From the NCBI GenBank assembly GCA_028713675.1, contig JAQTNV010000011.1, positions 1 through 64,000 on the forward strand: a stretch of DNA of 64,000 bases. The letters run 5' to 3'. The notes below the pieces were generated by a model that had not been told where the DNA came from, ran no database searches, and saw only the letters and a program-made list of their open reading frames with translations. This document shows positions 41,675 to 49,902 of this stretch, in pieces (the stretch's first letter is position 1; every line of letters begins with the position of its first letter). The position numbers and the translations under genes are program-made. This DNA is from a bacterium (GTDB lineage Bacteria > Desulfobacterota > JAPLJL01).

Positions 41675-43354
41675 TTACTTTACCGACCATATAACATATC
41701 CATAGGCCGGGAGGGTAAGTGAGTAGGAAGTGGCATTCGCGGGGTTTAGTTTCGGGGGCATTTCGGAATAAAGTTCCGACTTGGCCGTGCTTGTTACATA
41801 TTTCGACAGGTCCAGCATCACATTTTGGGATTGTTCGGAGAAATTCAACGCCACAATCGCCTTCCCTTTTTCACCCACCCGGGCATAAACCAGTAGGCCC
41901 GGGCCCGCTCCGGTCGCTGAAATCGCTTCAAACGTGCCCGTTCCGAACAAATCCAGTTTGTTGTGAAGGGAAATCAGCTTCCGGTACAGGTTCAGGAACG
42001 ATTCGGGATCATCTTCCTCGGATGCCACGTTGGCCGTATCGGACCCGGGAGAAGGATCGAGCCAAGGTGTCCCGGTGGTGAAACCGACCCCGGGGCCGGA
42101 CGTCCAGGGCATGGGTGTCCGGAACTGGTCCCGGACATCCACGATCTCGTCGGTTCCGTTGGCCAGGCCGACCTCGTCGCCGTAATAGACGAAGGGTGTG
42201 CCGGGAAGCGAGAACAGCATCACCGCGGCCAGGGTTGCCCGGCGCGGGTCGTTGTTGGCGCGCCCCATCACCCGGCCGAAATCGTGGTTGGAAAGAAAGA
42301 TGCCGTACTGGGCGTTCGGTGGGAGGGGGGCGGAGCTTTCCTGGATCGCGGTGGGGACCAACTCTGCGCCGTTGGAGAGCACCGTGCCCTGGAACGCCAG
42401 CGTGAGCGTCAGGCTGAAAGTCTCGTGGAAACCATTGGAACCGTTTCCGAAGTAGTTTGCCGTCGTGACCGGGTCAGCCCAGATCTCGGCGACCGAAGCG
42501 CGGTCCGGGTATTCGTCCAGGACGGTCCTGATCCGTTTGACATACTCATAGACCAGCGGGTGGTCCAGGCAAATAAAATCTGGCGCCGGGTTGCTTGTCC
42601 CCTCGTCCTCGAACATCGTGTCGATGGCGTCGAACCGGAAACCGTCCACCCCACGGTCAAGCCAGAAGCGCAGGACATCGAGCATCGCCTCCTGGACTTC
42701 GGGATTACGGTAATTGAGATCGGGTTGTTCGGGGTAGAAATGATGGAAGTAATACTCCCCGGTCGTGGCATCATAGGTCCAGGCGCTTTCTCCGAAAGGC
42801 GGGCTCGGGACGCAGGGGATGTTTGGGACCGCGGCCCAGACATACCAGTCGCGCTTCGGGTTTGTCTTGCTGGAGCGTGATTCCTTGAACCAGGCGTGTT
42901 CGATCGAGGTATGGTTCATTACCATATCGGTAAAAACCCGGAGGCCCCGCTGGTGAGCTTCCGCCAGTAACTCGTCGAAATCCGCCAGCGTGCCGTAATC
43001 GGGGTTGATCGCCGTGTAATCGGCAACATCGTAACCGGAGTCGAAATAGGGGGTGGGATAGAACGGCGAGATCCATATCCCACCGATTCCGAGGGATTGG
43101 ATGTAATCGAGTTTCCGGGTGATCCCCGGGAGGTCGCCGATGCCGTCGCCGTTGGTATCGAGAAAGCTCCGGACCCAGATGTGGTAAAAGACAACATGCT
43201 TGTACCAGTTCGGCCCATTGAAGTCGGGCTTGACCAGCTTATCTTTTGAACCGGAAGAACAGGCGAAGGCAATGAAAACCGACAGAAATAAAGCAATCGT
43301 TGTTAATATGGTCCGGGGACGACTCGGTCCTGGTTTTAGCACTGGGTATTTCAA
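41675..43354 (-). CDS. GH13 alpha-amylase-family glycosidase, exported
   Basis: A 559-residue enzyme related to oligo-1,6-glucosidases and trehalose synthases. A signal peptide with a possible lipobox (IAFAC) precedes the barrel. The calcium-type motif DTNGDGIGD, DMVMNHTS, GFRFDAID with nucleophile D242, VAEIWAD with acid/base E290, and SNHDFGR with D358 give a full active site. It would cleave or rearrange alpha-glucans outside the cytoplasm. The start is TTG at 43354, directly after the stop of the upstream gene; a GTG at 43342 is an alternative. The pair may be co-translated. Confidence 0.9.
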   Translation of the reverse strand: MKYPVLKPGPSRPRTILTTIALFLSVFIAFACSSGSKDKLVKPDFNGPNWYKHVVFYHIWVRSFLDTNGDGIGDLPGITRKLDYIQSLGIGGIWISPFYPTPYFDSGYDVADYTAINPDYGTLADFDELLAEAHQRGLRVFTDMVMNHTSIEHAWFKESRSSKTNPKRDWYVWAAVPNIPCVPSPPFGESAWTYDATTGEYYFHHFYPEQPDLNYRNPEVQEAMLDVLRFWLDRGVDGFRFDAIDTMFEDEGTSNPAPDFICLDHPLVYEYVKRIRTVLDEYPDRASVAEIWADPVTTANYFGNGSNGFHETFSLTLTLAFQGTVLSNGAELVPTAIQESSAPLPPNAQYGIFLSNHDFGRVMGRANNDPRRATLAAVMLFSLPGTPFVYYGDEVGLANGTDEIVDVRDQFRTPMPWTSGPGVGFTTGTPWLDPSPGSDTANVASEEDDPESFLNLYRKLISLHNKLDLFGTGTFEAISATGAGPGLLVYARVGEKGKAIVALNFSEQSQNVMLDLSKYVTSTAKSELYSEMPPKLNPANATSYSLTLPAYGYVIWSVK

Positions 43355-44074
43355 CTAAAATGCATAGCCGACATTTAATCGACACTCACCTTTATTAATC
43401 GACGGAAGAATAAACACCTTCTGCATCCCTATTTTTTTATTATATCGACCAGCCGCCAGAGGAGCATCAATCATTTCGTATGAATAAATTGTTCCCAACC
43501 CGACAAATCCTATAATCATCATGAGTTTATATTTAAATGATTTATCATAACGATTATTACAATGTTCTGATTCATAATCACCAATACACGAAATACCTTC
43601 GCCAACGTCATAAAATAACATTCCATACATAATTATAGAAGGAACTGCCCAAGAAGCAGCCTTAGCTCCCACCAACCCCCAGGTTTTACCCGGATGGTCC
43701 CTGACATAATAATGATTAGGAATGGTCAGATAAGTTAAAGGCGCGAAAATTGTTAACGAAGAAATATACCAGAATCTGGCCAGATCACTGCCAACATTTT
43801 CCTGGAACCCTGTTCTTTCCAACCCCCATGTTAACAACCCGCTCACAATCGCCGGCATGATTGCCAGGCCAAAGGCTATTTCTGGTGACTTTGGTTTATC
43901 AATTATATTGGTATCACCAGGAATGGATGTAATCCCGCTCGAATAAGTTTCCCCGTTACCGGCCGCCAATCTCAGCTCATTGGGGAGCAAGCTATATCCA
44001 TATGAATTACCGGAATAAATTAAGAGTATCGTGCAGAAAATAAAAAAGGACTTTTCTCTCATTATATTAAGCAT
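43355..44074 (-). CDS. Exported or membrane protein, AT-rich, unknown
   Basis: A 239-residue protein. ATG 44074 (AGGA seven bases before) is preferred; the upstream extension is a translated palindromic repeat. A signal peptide-like segment (SFFIFCTILLIYSGNSYGYS) and several hydrophobic stretches (IAFGLAIMPAIVSGLLTWGL, SLTIFAPLTYLTI) are seen. The C-terminus ends NVGYAF, like outer-membrane proteins. It is markedly AT-richer than the surroundings and abuts the GH13 gene. I do not recognise the family. Confidence 0.65.
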   Translation of the reverse strand: MLNIMREKSFFIFCTILLIYSGNSYGYSLLPNELRLAAGNGETYSSGITSIPGDTNIIDKPKSPEIAFGLAIMPAIVSGLLTWGLERTGFQENVGSDLARFWYISSLTIFAPLTYLTIPNHYYVRDHPGKTWGLVGAKAASWAVPSIIMYGMLFYDVGEGISCIGDYESEHCNNRYDKSFKYKLMMIIGFVGLGTIYSYEMIDAPLAAGRYNKKIGMQKVFILPSINKGECRLNVGYAF

Positions 44075-44108
44075 TTGAAATCCTGATTTGTTCAGCGCGG
44101 GATAAACT

Positions 44109-44267
44109 CTAGCAGGAATCCAGATTGAAAATACTGGATTCCGGGTCAAGCCCGGAATGACAATCAAAACAAATGAAATCTTTGCTTACCACACAATGAA
44201 AATACTTTTTCTTTAATATTTTAATTGCTTTCTGGGAAGTTTCCGTCAGAAAGACTTTATAACTCAT
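44109..44267 (-). pseudogene. RelE/ParE-type toxin remnant, truncated by repeat
   Basis: Starting at ATG 44267, overlapping the antitoxin gene's last codons, the frame reads MSYKVFLTETSQKAIKILKK, which looks like the beginning of a RelE/ParE toxin. Within about 35 codons it runs into the GTCAT...ATGAC repeat (44112-44161) and stops at 44109. A toxin of this class needs about 85-95 residues, so this is a remnant. The overlap with the antitoxin stop is the normal arrangement of such pairs. Confidence 0.6.
44112..44161 (-). repeat. GTCAT...ATGAC element, copy inside toxin remnant
   Basis: On the minus strand: GTCAT, hairpin TTCCGGG/CCCGGAA, stem TCCAG/CTGGA, then TTCCTGCT. The right end is shortened relative to 41070-41138. 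Confidence 0.7.
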
Positions 44268-44502
44268 CCCAAACCTCTTTCCATCCCTTAACTTTTCCTT
44301 CCCGGATTTCTTTCAAGCCCCGGCTGACGATTTTTTTGAATTCCTTGGACCGGGAAAGAATTTTCGCTTCCCGTTGATCCGCCAACTCGGAAAGAAGAGA
44401 TAATAATTTCTTGTATTCTTCCACCGGAAGAATCACCGCCTTGGGCTTGCCTTTATCGTCGATAATGTACTGCGCAGCTTCTTCTTTGATTAAATATTTC
44501 AT
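44257..44502 (-). CDS. Phd/YefM-type antitoxin
   Basis: An 81-residue protein. Beginning at ATG 44502 it reads MKYLIKEEAAQYIIDDKGKP then KAVILPVEEYKKLLSLL, the DNA-binding/antitoxin pattern of Phd-YefM proteins. The remainder is charged and helical (REAKILSRSKEFKKIV), as expected of the toxin-wrapping part. Its toxin partner immediately downstream is broken. It would still be able to repress its own promoter or protect against a related toxin elsewhere. Confidence 0.78.
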   Translation of the reverse strand: MKYLIKEEAAQYIIDDKGKPKAVILPVEEYKKLLSLLSELADQREAKILSRSKEFKKIVSRGLKEIREGKVKGWKEVWDEL

Positions 44503-44620
44503 CCTTTTCCCTCCAAATTCAAAGACATTATATATATAAAATATCTTCGGCCGGAAAATATAGATTGTCAAATTTGGGCAGAGGGACGGTAGACCACGGA
44601 TGTTATATCGGGAAATAGCG

Positions 44621-44690
44621 AGATCCTTCGCTCCGCTCAGGATGACAGAAAAAAATGATCAGAATAACAGAAAAAATGATCAGAATGACA
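44621..44690 (-). repeat. Inverted GTCATCCTGAG repeat joined to 21-base tandem duplication
   Basis: 44621-44646 is an inverted copy of the GTCATCCTGAG...GAAGGATCT family. From 44641 a 21-base unit (GATGACAGAAAAAAATGATC plus A) is repeated at 44662-44682 with two or three changes, and started a third time. Confidence 0.7.
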
Positions 44691-44700
44691 ATCTAAATAA

Positions 44701-45492
44701 TTATTTTTCGAGGGCGCGGTGGACGGAAGACCAGCTTTTCGGGTCGATCAGGTAGCTCAGGTGGGTAAAGGGTGAGGCATCGACCTGCTCGGCCCCTTCC
44801 AGGACGGCGGACTCGGGCGGGATGATCATCAGATCATTCCTGCTCCAGAATGTTACAACCCTGATACCACTTGGGATTTTCCCGCGGTTTATCTTTTTGA
44901 TGAGCTCGCTGTCCGGTCTTAAGCCCCTGGTCAGCTTGGTTCCGGCATAACGCGCCGAGTAAGTTCCCTGATGCGGGGCGCCGAGGGTTATCAGCGTGTT
45001 AACGGAACTCCCCAGCCGGTGCCCGGTGATCGCCATCCGGGCAATCAGGCCGCCCATGCTATGGGCCACGATTTCGACTTTTTTCTCCCCCGTGACCTTT
45101 TTCAGCTCCCGGATGAACCGGGCCAGGGCCTCGGCCATCTGCTCCATGGAGTGATTGGGGTTGAACTGGACCCGGTAGCTGCGTTTCCGGCCCATGAGCC
45201 ACATATACCACGACATCGGGAGGAAATTCCCCCGGTTCCCTCCCAGCCCGTGGACAAAAACCAGGGGAAAATAACCGTCGGGTTCCAGGGGTTCGATCTT
45301 CTGGGTCTTTGAGGTGAGGAGCGAGTAAGAAAGGAGCGGCAGCTGCAGCAGGTGGCGGGCCACGTCCGGGTCGAATTTATTGTAAAGATCCTTCACCTGC
45401 CAGGCCAGGAACTTCCCGCCCACCACGACGGCGCTCACCGTGATTTTCAGGGCGTCTTTAATCGCGTCGGATTTTTTGTTTTTTGTGGGCAT
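44701..45492 (-). CDS. Alpha/beta hydrolase (triacylglycerol lipase-like)
   Basis: A 263-residue serine hydrolase. FVHGLGGNRGNF provides the oxyanion-hole region, VAHSMGGL carries the nucleophile serine, the aspartate is in SRNDLMI and the histidine in FTHLSY. A hydrophobic N-terminal stretch (ALKITVSAVVVGGKFLAW) may anchor it to the inner membrane. The closest types are lipases and esterases such as LipA/EstA-like. Its stop codon is immediately followed by AT-rich repeat. Confidence 0.88.
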   Translation of the reverse strand: MPTKNKKSDAIKDALKITVSAVVVGGKFLAWQVKDLYNKFDPDVARHLLQLPLLSYSLLTSKTQKIEPLEPDGYFPLVFVHGLGGNRGNFLPMSWYMWLMGRKRSYRVQFNPNHSMEQMAEALARFIRELKKVTGEKKVEIVAHSMGGLIARMAITGHRLGSSVNTLITLGAPHQGTYSARYAGTKLTRGLRPDSELIKKINRGKIPSGIRVVTFWSRNDLMIIPPESAVLEGAEQVDASPFTHLSYLIDPKSWSSVHRALEK

Positions 45493-45746
45493 AAGACAAA
45501 TAACGACTCTCCCCCAACCCCTCCCTTACCAGGGAGGGGGAAACATTTGTGATTTTCAAAATCTTAACACCCCTCTTTATCAAAGAGGGGAAAGGGGAGA
45601 TTGATTAAACTGCTTAGCCGCCCGATAAATCGGGTAACTACAAAAAGGATAGCATAACTGGATTCCGGCTTCCGCCGGAATGACGGAATACGCTTTAAAT
45701 AACGCAACCTAAAGGTTGCGGCTACCAAATACAAGCTGACAGCCGA
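45493..45746. repeat. Cluster of five different palindromes
   Basis: Within 254 bases: CCCCTCCCT/AGGGAGGGG, CCCCTCTTT/AAAGAGGGG, CCCGAT/ATCGGG, the GTCAT-family fragment TTCCGGC/GCCGGAA (45658-45684), and the inverted GGTAGCC hairpin (45703-45726). No gene is visible. Confidence 0.7.
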
Positions 45747-47273
45747 TCAAACTGTGAGCCGGTGCTGGCCCGTGCCGTCCTCGGCCTTGTCCTCCCGCCG
45801 GGCCCCCTCCACCCGGTTCCGGCCCTGGTTCTTGGCCCGGTAAAGGGCGAGATCGGCGGCGTGGATCAGCCGGGCCGCGTTGTCTCCGTCCTCGGGATAG
45901 CAGCTGAAGCCGATGCTCACGGTCAGTTTTCCTCCCGGCTGGTTTTCCTCCAGGGGAAAAGCGTAAGTCTCCACTTCCTTGCGGATCTTCTCGGCCACCA
46001 CCTCCGCCCCAGCCTTGCTCGTACGGGGCAGAACCGCCAGGAATTCCTCGCCCCCGAAGCGGCCCACGGTATCTATCTCCCGGACGTTCTCCGTGAAGAT
46101 CTGGGCAAGTCTTTTCAGAATCTCGTCGCCGGCCAGGTGCCCGTTCCGGTCGTTGTAATGCTTGAAATGATCGATATCGATAATCATGAGGGCCAGCTCG
46201 TGGTTGAAGCGCTCGGCCCGTTTCCACTCCTTCTCAAAAACCTCGAGGAAATGGCGGCGGTTCCAGAGCTGGGTCAGGTCATCCAGCACCGAAAGCCGCT
46301 GGACCTTCTCAAAGAGCCGGGCTTTTTCCACGGCCGCCGCGGCCTGGTTGGCCACGGTGGTCAAAAGCCGCATCTCCGGAACGCTGAAACCGTCCACCTG
46401 CGGGCGGAAAAAATTGAAAACCCCCTGGACCTTTCCCCGGCTTTTCCCCGGGACGGAAAGGAAGGAGCCGTCCTCCGGTTTCTGGCCCTTGTAGTGCAGG
46501 TAACGCTCGTCCTTGCTCGTGTCCCGGATCAGGATCCGCTTCCCGGTTTTCGCCACCACCCCGCTCACCCCTTCCCCCAGCGTGAACCGCATCCCCTCCA
46601 GCCGGGCGGAACGGGGGATCCCGAAAGTGGCCTTGATCGTGAGGCCCTCGCCGTCCTCGTCCGTCAGCAGCACCACGAATTCCTTGTAGCCCATGGTTTT
46701 GCCGACCACGTTGGTAATGCTCTTCAGGATCTCGTCCAGGCTCAGGCCCGAGTTGACCGTCTGGCTGATCTCGTTCAGGAGGTAAAGCTCCCGGAGCCGG
46801 TCGGCCAGTTCCTGGCTGGTCTTCTCCGCCAGGGCGCTCTTGTCCGCCAGGCCGACCCGGAGCTCGTGCTCCCGCTTTTCCACCTCCTGGATCTGCTCCC
46901 AGTCGGCTTCCCTGGCCTTGAGCTCGGTCATCTCCCGGAAAACCCGGTTGAAGGCCTGGCGGATCCGGTCGAGGCCGTCGTCCTTCCGCTCTTCGAGGCG
47001 GGGAAGGAAATCGGATTCGATCACGTGATTGATCTCCTGGTCCAATTCCTTGACCGGGATCTGGAAAAAACGGCGGATCAGGAAATAAACGACGAATCCG
47101 AGAATCAGGGACGTGAAAAAGGAGAAGATACCGAAGAGGATGACCCGCTCGTGGATCCGGGGCACCAGGATCCCGGAAAGCCAAAGGAAGGAAAGCCAGC
47201 CGATCGCCGAGAAGAAAGCGATGAAAAAGGCGCGGCGCCTGTCCTCCCTGCTGATGATCCGGGTGGGTCTCAT
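45747..47273 (-). CDS. Membrane diguanylate cyclase (GAF-GGDEF)
   Basis: A 508-residue protein. Two transmembrane helices at the N-terminus (FFIAFFSAIGWLSFLWLSGI and ILFGIFSFFTSLILGFVVYF) precede a HAMP-like and coiled-coil region. A GAF domain covers the middle (LNEISQTVNSGLSLDEIL... VVLLTDEDGEGLTI). The GGDEF domain at the C-terminus has the intact active site GRFGGEEF and an inhibitory I-site, REID. It should make cyclic di-GMP, with feedback control. It ends with a charged tail (NRVEGARREDKAED). Input is unknown. Confidence 0.92.
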   Translation of the reverse strand: MRPTRIISREDRRRAFFIAFFSAIGWLSFLWLSGILVPRIHERVILFGIFSFFTSLILGFVVYFLIRRFFQIPVKELDQEINHVIESDFLPRLEERKDDGLDRIRQAFNRVFREMTELKAREADWEQIQEVEKREHELRVGLADKSALAEKTSQELADRLRELYLLNEISQTVNSGLSLDEILKSITNVVGKTMGYKEFVVLLTDEDGEGLTIKATFGIPRSARLEGMRFTLGEGVSGVVAKTGKRILIRDTSKDERYLHYKGQKPEDGSFLSVPGKSRGKVQGVFNFFRPQVDGFSVPEMRLLTTVANQAAAAVEKARLFEKVQRLSVLDDLTQLWNRRHFLEVFEKEWKRAERFNHELALMIIDIDHFKHYNDRNGHLAGDEILKRLAQIFTENVREIDTVGRFGGEEFLAVLPRTSKAGAEVVAEKIRKEVETYAFPLEENQPGGKLTVSIGFSCYPEDGDNAARLIHAADLALYRAKNQGRNRVEGARREDKAEDGTGQHRLTV

Positions 47274-47492
47274 GAATCAAACACCAATTACCACATTCCA
47301 AAAGCCATTTATATGGCCCCCTCTCCCCGCCCTCCCCCTCGAGGGGGGAGGGATAGGGTGAGGGTGAATAAATTAATTTAGGCAGTTATGATTGCCAATC
47401 TTGTTTTATTTTGCTTGGTCATGGCCTGACTTGCAGGACCTGAGCGGAGCGAAAAAGGTGCTTGGTTATCAGAATCTGCCGGTGACACCGTC

Positions 47493-48689
47493 TTAGCTCA
47501 GTTTTTTCAACGCGGCTTCGATCCGGTTCATGCCTTCCTCGATCAGTTTCATCGAGGTGGCGTAGGAAAGCCGGATATGCTGGTCCGAACCGAACTCCAC
47601 CCCGGCCACCACCGCCACGTGGGCCTTTTCCAGAAGATAGGTGGCGAGGTCGTTGGAGCCCAGGATTTTCTTCCCCTGGTCGGACTTGCCGAAGAGGGCC
47701 GCCACGTTGGGGAAAGCGTAGAAAGCGCCCTGGGGCTTCCGGCAGGTCACTCCCGGCATCGCGTTGAGCCGGCCCACGATGTAATCGCGGCGGCGGGAGA
47801 ACTCCTCCCGCATTTTCCCGATGAAATCCTGCGGGCCCGTCAGGGCCTCCACGGCGCCTTTCTGGGCAAAAGAGGTGGGGTTCGAAGTGGATTGGCCCTG
47901 GATGTTGTTCATGGCGGCGATAATCTCGGACGGTCCGGCGGCGTACCCGATCCGCCAGCCGGTCATCGAGTAGCTCTTGGAAACCCCGTCCACGATCACC
48001 GCGCTCTTCCGGATTTTTTCCGAGAGGGAGCCGGTCGAAACAAAATGGAAGCCGTCGTAAACCAGTTTCCCGTAGATCTCGTCGGAAACGATCAGGAGGC
48101 CGGCCTCGACCGCCAGCTCGGCCAGGGCCCGGAGCTCTTTTTCCTCGTAGGCCGCGCCGGTGGGATTGGAAGGGCTGTTGATGATGAGAAGGCGGGTTTT
48201 CTTCGTGATCCGGCCTTTCAGATCCTTCGGGCTGATCCGGAAATTATCCTTTTCCGCGCCCGGGATCAGGACCGGGACGGCGTCGGCCAGCTGAACCATG
48301 TCCGGGTAGGAAACCCAGCAGGGCGAGGGAATGAGGGCCTCGTCCCCCGGGTTCAGCACGGCCATGAAAAGGTTGTAAAGCGAATGCTTGGCCCCGCAGG
48401 AAACGATGATTTGTTTCCGGTCATAGGAGATCCCGCTGTCCTGCCGGAACCGCTCAATGATGGCGTCTTTAAGCGCGTCTATTCCACCCACGGGGGTGTA
48501 CTTGGTGAATCCCTCGCGCAGGGCCTTGCAGGCGGCTTCCTTGATCGGGTCAGGGGTATCGAAGTCCGGTTCCCCGGCCCCGAAACCGATCACGTCCACG
48601 CCCTGGGCCTTGAGCGCGTTGGCCCGGGCGGTCACCGCCAGGGTGGCGGAAGGCCTGATTCTTTTCGCCCGTTCAGCCAGCCAGTCCAT
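47493..48689 (-). CDS. Aspartate/aromatic aminotransferase, class I
   Basis: A 398-residue PLP enzyme of the AspC/AAT-I family (Thermus/Rhizobium subgroup). IGFGAGEPDFDTP, SPSNPTGAAYEEKEL and the PLP-lysine motif VDGVSKSYSMTGWRIGY are intact. The arginine near the C-terminus (HIRLSYA) binds the substrate carboxylate. Aspartate or prephenate are likely substrates. It is followed at its 5' side by coaD and rsmD with no gap, so transcription is shared. Confidence 0.92.
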   Translation of the reverse strand: MDWLAERAKRIRPSATLAVTARANALKAQGVDVIGFGAGEPDFDTPDPIKEAACKALREGFTKYTPVGGIDALKDAIIERFRQDSGISYDRKQIIVSCGAKHSLYNLFMAVLNPGDEALIPSPCWVSYPDMVQLADAVPVLIPGAEKDNFRISPKDLKGRITKKTRLLIINSPSNPTGAAYEEKELRALAELAVEAGLLIVSDEIYGKLVYDGFHFVSTGSLSEKIRKSAVIVDGVSKSYSMTGWRIGYAAGPSEIIAAMNNIQGQSTSNPTSFAQKGAVEALTGPQDFIGKMREEFSRRRDYIVGRLNAMPGVTCRKPQGAFYAFPNVAALFGKSDQGKKILGSNDLATYLLEKAHVAVVAGVEFGSDQHIRLSYATSMKLIEEGMNRIEAALKKLS

Positions 48690-48690
48690 T

Positions 48691-49197
48691 TCAGCGTCCC
48701 CGCTTGACCGCCGCGCGCTCGGCCCGGAGTTTTTCCCGGAGTTTCTTCTCGACCAGGGGCGGGACCATTCCCCGCGCCGAGCCGCCCAGGGCCACGATTT
48801 CCTTGATAATCGAGGAGCTGATGTAGGAATATTCTCCCTCGGTAATCATGAACAGGGTTTCCACCTCCTGGGCCAGTTTCTTGTTTCCCATCGCCATCTG
48901 GAATTCGTACTCGAAATCCGAGAAGGTCCGGAGGCCCCGGAGAATGGTGCGGATGCCCCGCCGGGACATGTAGTTGACCAGGAGTCCCCGGAAAGAAACC
49001 ACTTCCACCCCCTTGACCCCGCGGAAAAGCTCCTTGATGATGTCCGCCCTCTCGTCGATGGTGAAGGTGGTGTTCTTGGACATGTTCCCGGCCACCGCCA
49101 CCACCACCCGGTCAAAAATCTTCCGGCCCCGGTTGATGATGTTGATGTGCCCGTAGGTGAGCGGGTCGAAAGAACCCGGATAAATCGCGCTTTTCAT
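48691..49197 (-). CDS. coaD: Phosphopantetheine adenylyltransferase
   Basis: A 168-residue CoaD, which adenylates 4'-phosphopantetheine in coenzyme A synthesis. AIYPGSFDPLTYGH carries the nucleotidyltransferase (T/H)xGH-type signature, and YSYISSSIIKEIVALGG is the conserved C-terminal block. ATG 49197 gives the usual N-terminus; ATG 49221 is an alternative with GGAG at nine bases, adding eight residues. One base separates it from the aminotransferase. Confidence 0.95.
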   Translation of the reverse strand: MKSAIYPGSFDPLTYGHINIINRGRKIFDRVVVAVAGNMSKNTTFTIDERADIIKELFRGVKGVEVVSFRGLLVNYMSRRGIRTILRGLRTFSDFEYEFQMAMGNKKLAQEVETLFMITEGEYSYISSSIIKEIVALGGSARGMVPPLVEKKLREKLRAERAAVKRGR

Positions 49198-49223
49198 TTT
49201 TCGATTTTCTTTTTCGCTCATTA

Positions 49224-49778
49224 TTAATTGCTCCGGTTGAATTCGGAAATCATTTTCGATCCATATCGCTTTTCCCACCCGCGCTCCAGAGAACCATAGC
49301 GCGGCTGGATTTTTTCCCTGGCTCCGTGTTCAAAAATTACTATCCCCTCCGACCTCAAAATAACCGAACGGGAAAGCCAAGTCAAAACCGGCCCGGCGAG
49401 ATCCTGCTCGTAGGGCGGGTCCAGGAAAACCAGGTCGAATCTCCCCTCCTCCCGTTCGAGTTTCCGGAGGGCCCGGACCACTTCCAGGACCAGGACCCGG
49501 GCACGCCCGGAAAGCCCGAGAATCTCCAGGTTCCCCCGGATGATCCGGGCCGCCCGGGGGTCGGCTTCCACAAACACCGCCTCCCGCGCCCCCCGGGAGA
49601 GGGCCTCGATCCCCAGGCTCCCCACCCCCGCGAAAAGATCCAGGACCGTTTTATCTTCCACCGTCCGGCCCAGAACCCCGAAGAGCGATTCCCGCACGTT
49701 GTCCCCGGTCGGCCGGACCGGCAATTTCCCGGGTCCGGAAAACCTCCGCCCGGAAAGCTCGCCGCCGATCACCCGCAT
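49224..49778 (-). CDS. rsmD: 16S rRNA (guanine966-N2)-methyltransferase
   Basis: A 184-residue RsmD. MRVIGGELSGRRF and RPTGDNVRESLFGVL are the family start; VLDLFAGVGSLGIEAL is the SAM-binding motif and LVFLDPPYEQD the catalytic DPPY motif. ATG 49778 is chosen because GGAG lies eight bases before. It is normally paired with coaD, as here. Confidence 0.95.
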   Translation of the reverse strand: MRVIGGELSGRRFSGPGKLPVRPTGDNVRESLFGVLGRTVEDKTVLDLFAGVGSLGIEALSRGAREAVFVEADPRAARIIRGNLEILGLSGRARVLVLEVVRALRKLEREEGRFDLVFLDPPYEQDLAGPVLTWLSRSVILRSEGIVIFEHGAREKIQPRYGSLERGWEKRYGSKMISEFNRSN

Positions 49779-49814
49779 CCTTGTCGCTCCGCGCCAAACA
49801 AGTTCAACGCTCAA

Positions 49815-49902
49815 AATCCAAATGACAAAGGAATGTCAAAATCCAAAGGTCCAAGAATCTTGAACTTGATTTGAACTTTGGATTTTGGACTTTGGATTTC
49901 TG
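49815..49902. repeat. Inverted word repeat between rsmD and ahcY
   Basis: Words AAATCCAAA and GTCCAAG on the left face TTTGGATTT and TTGGACTTT on the right, so the gap can fold back on itself. It separates two minus-strand genes of otherwise compact arrangement. Confidence 0.6.
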
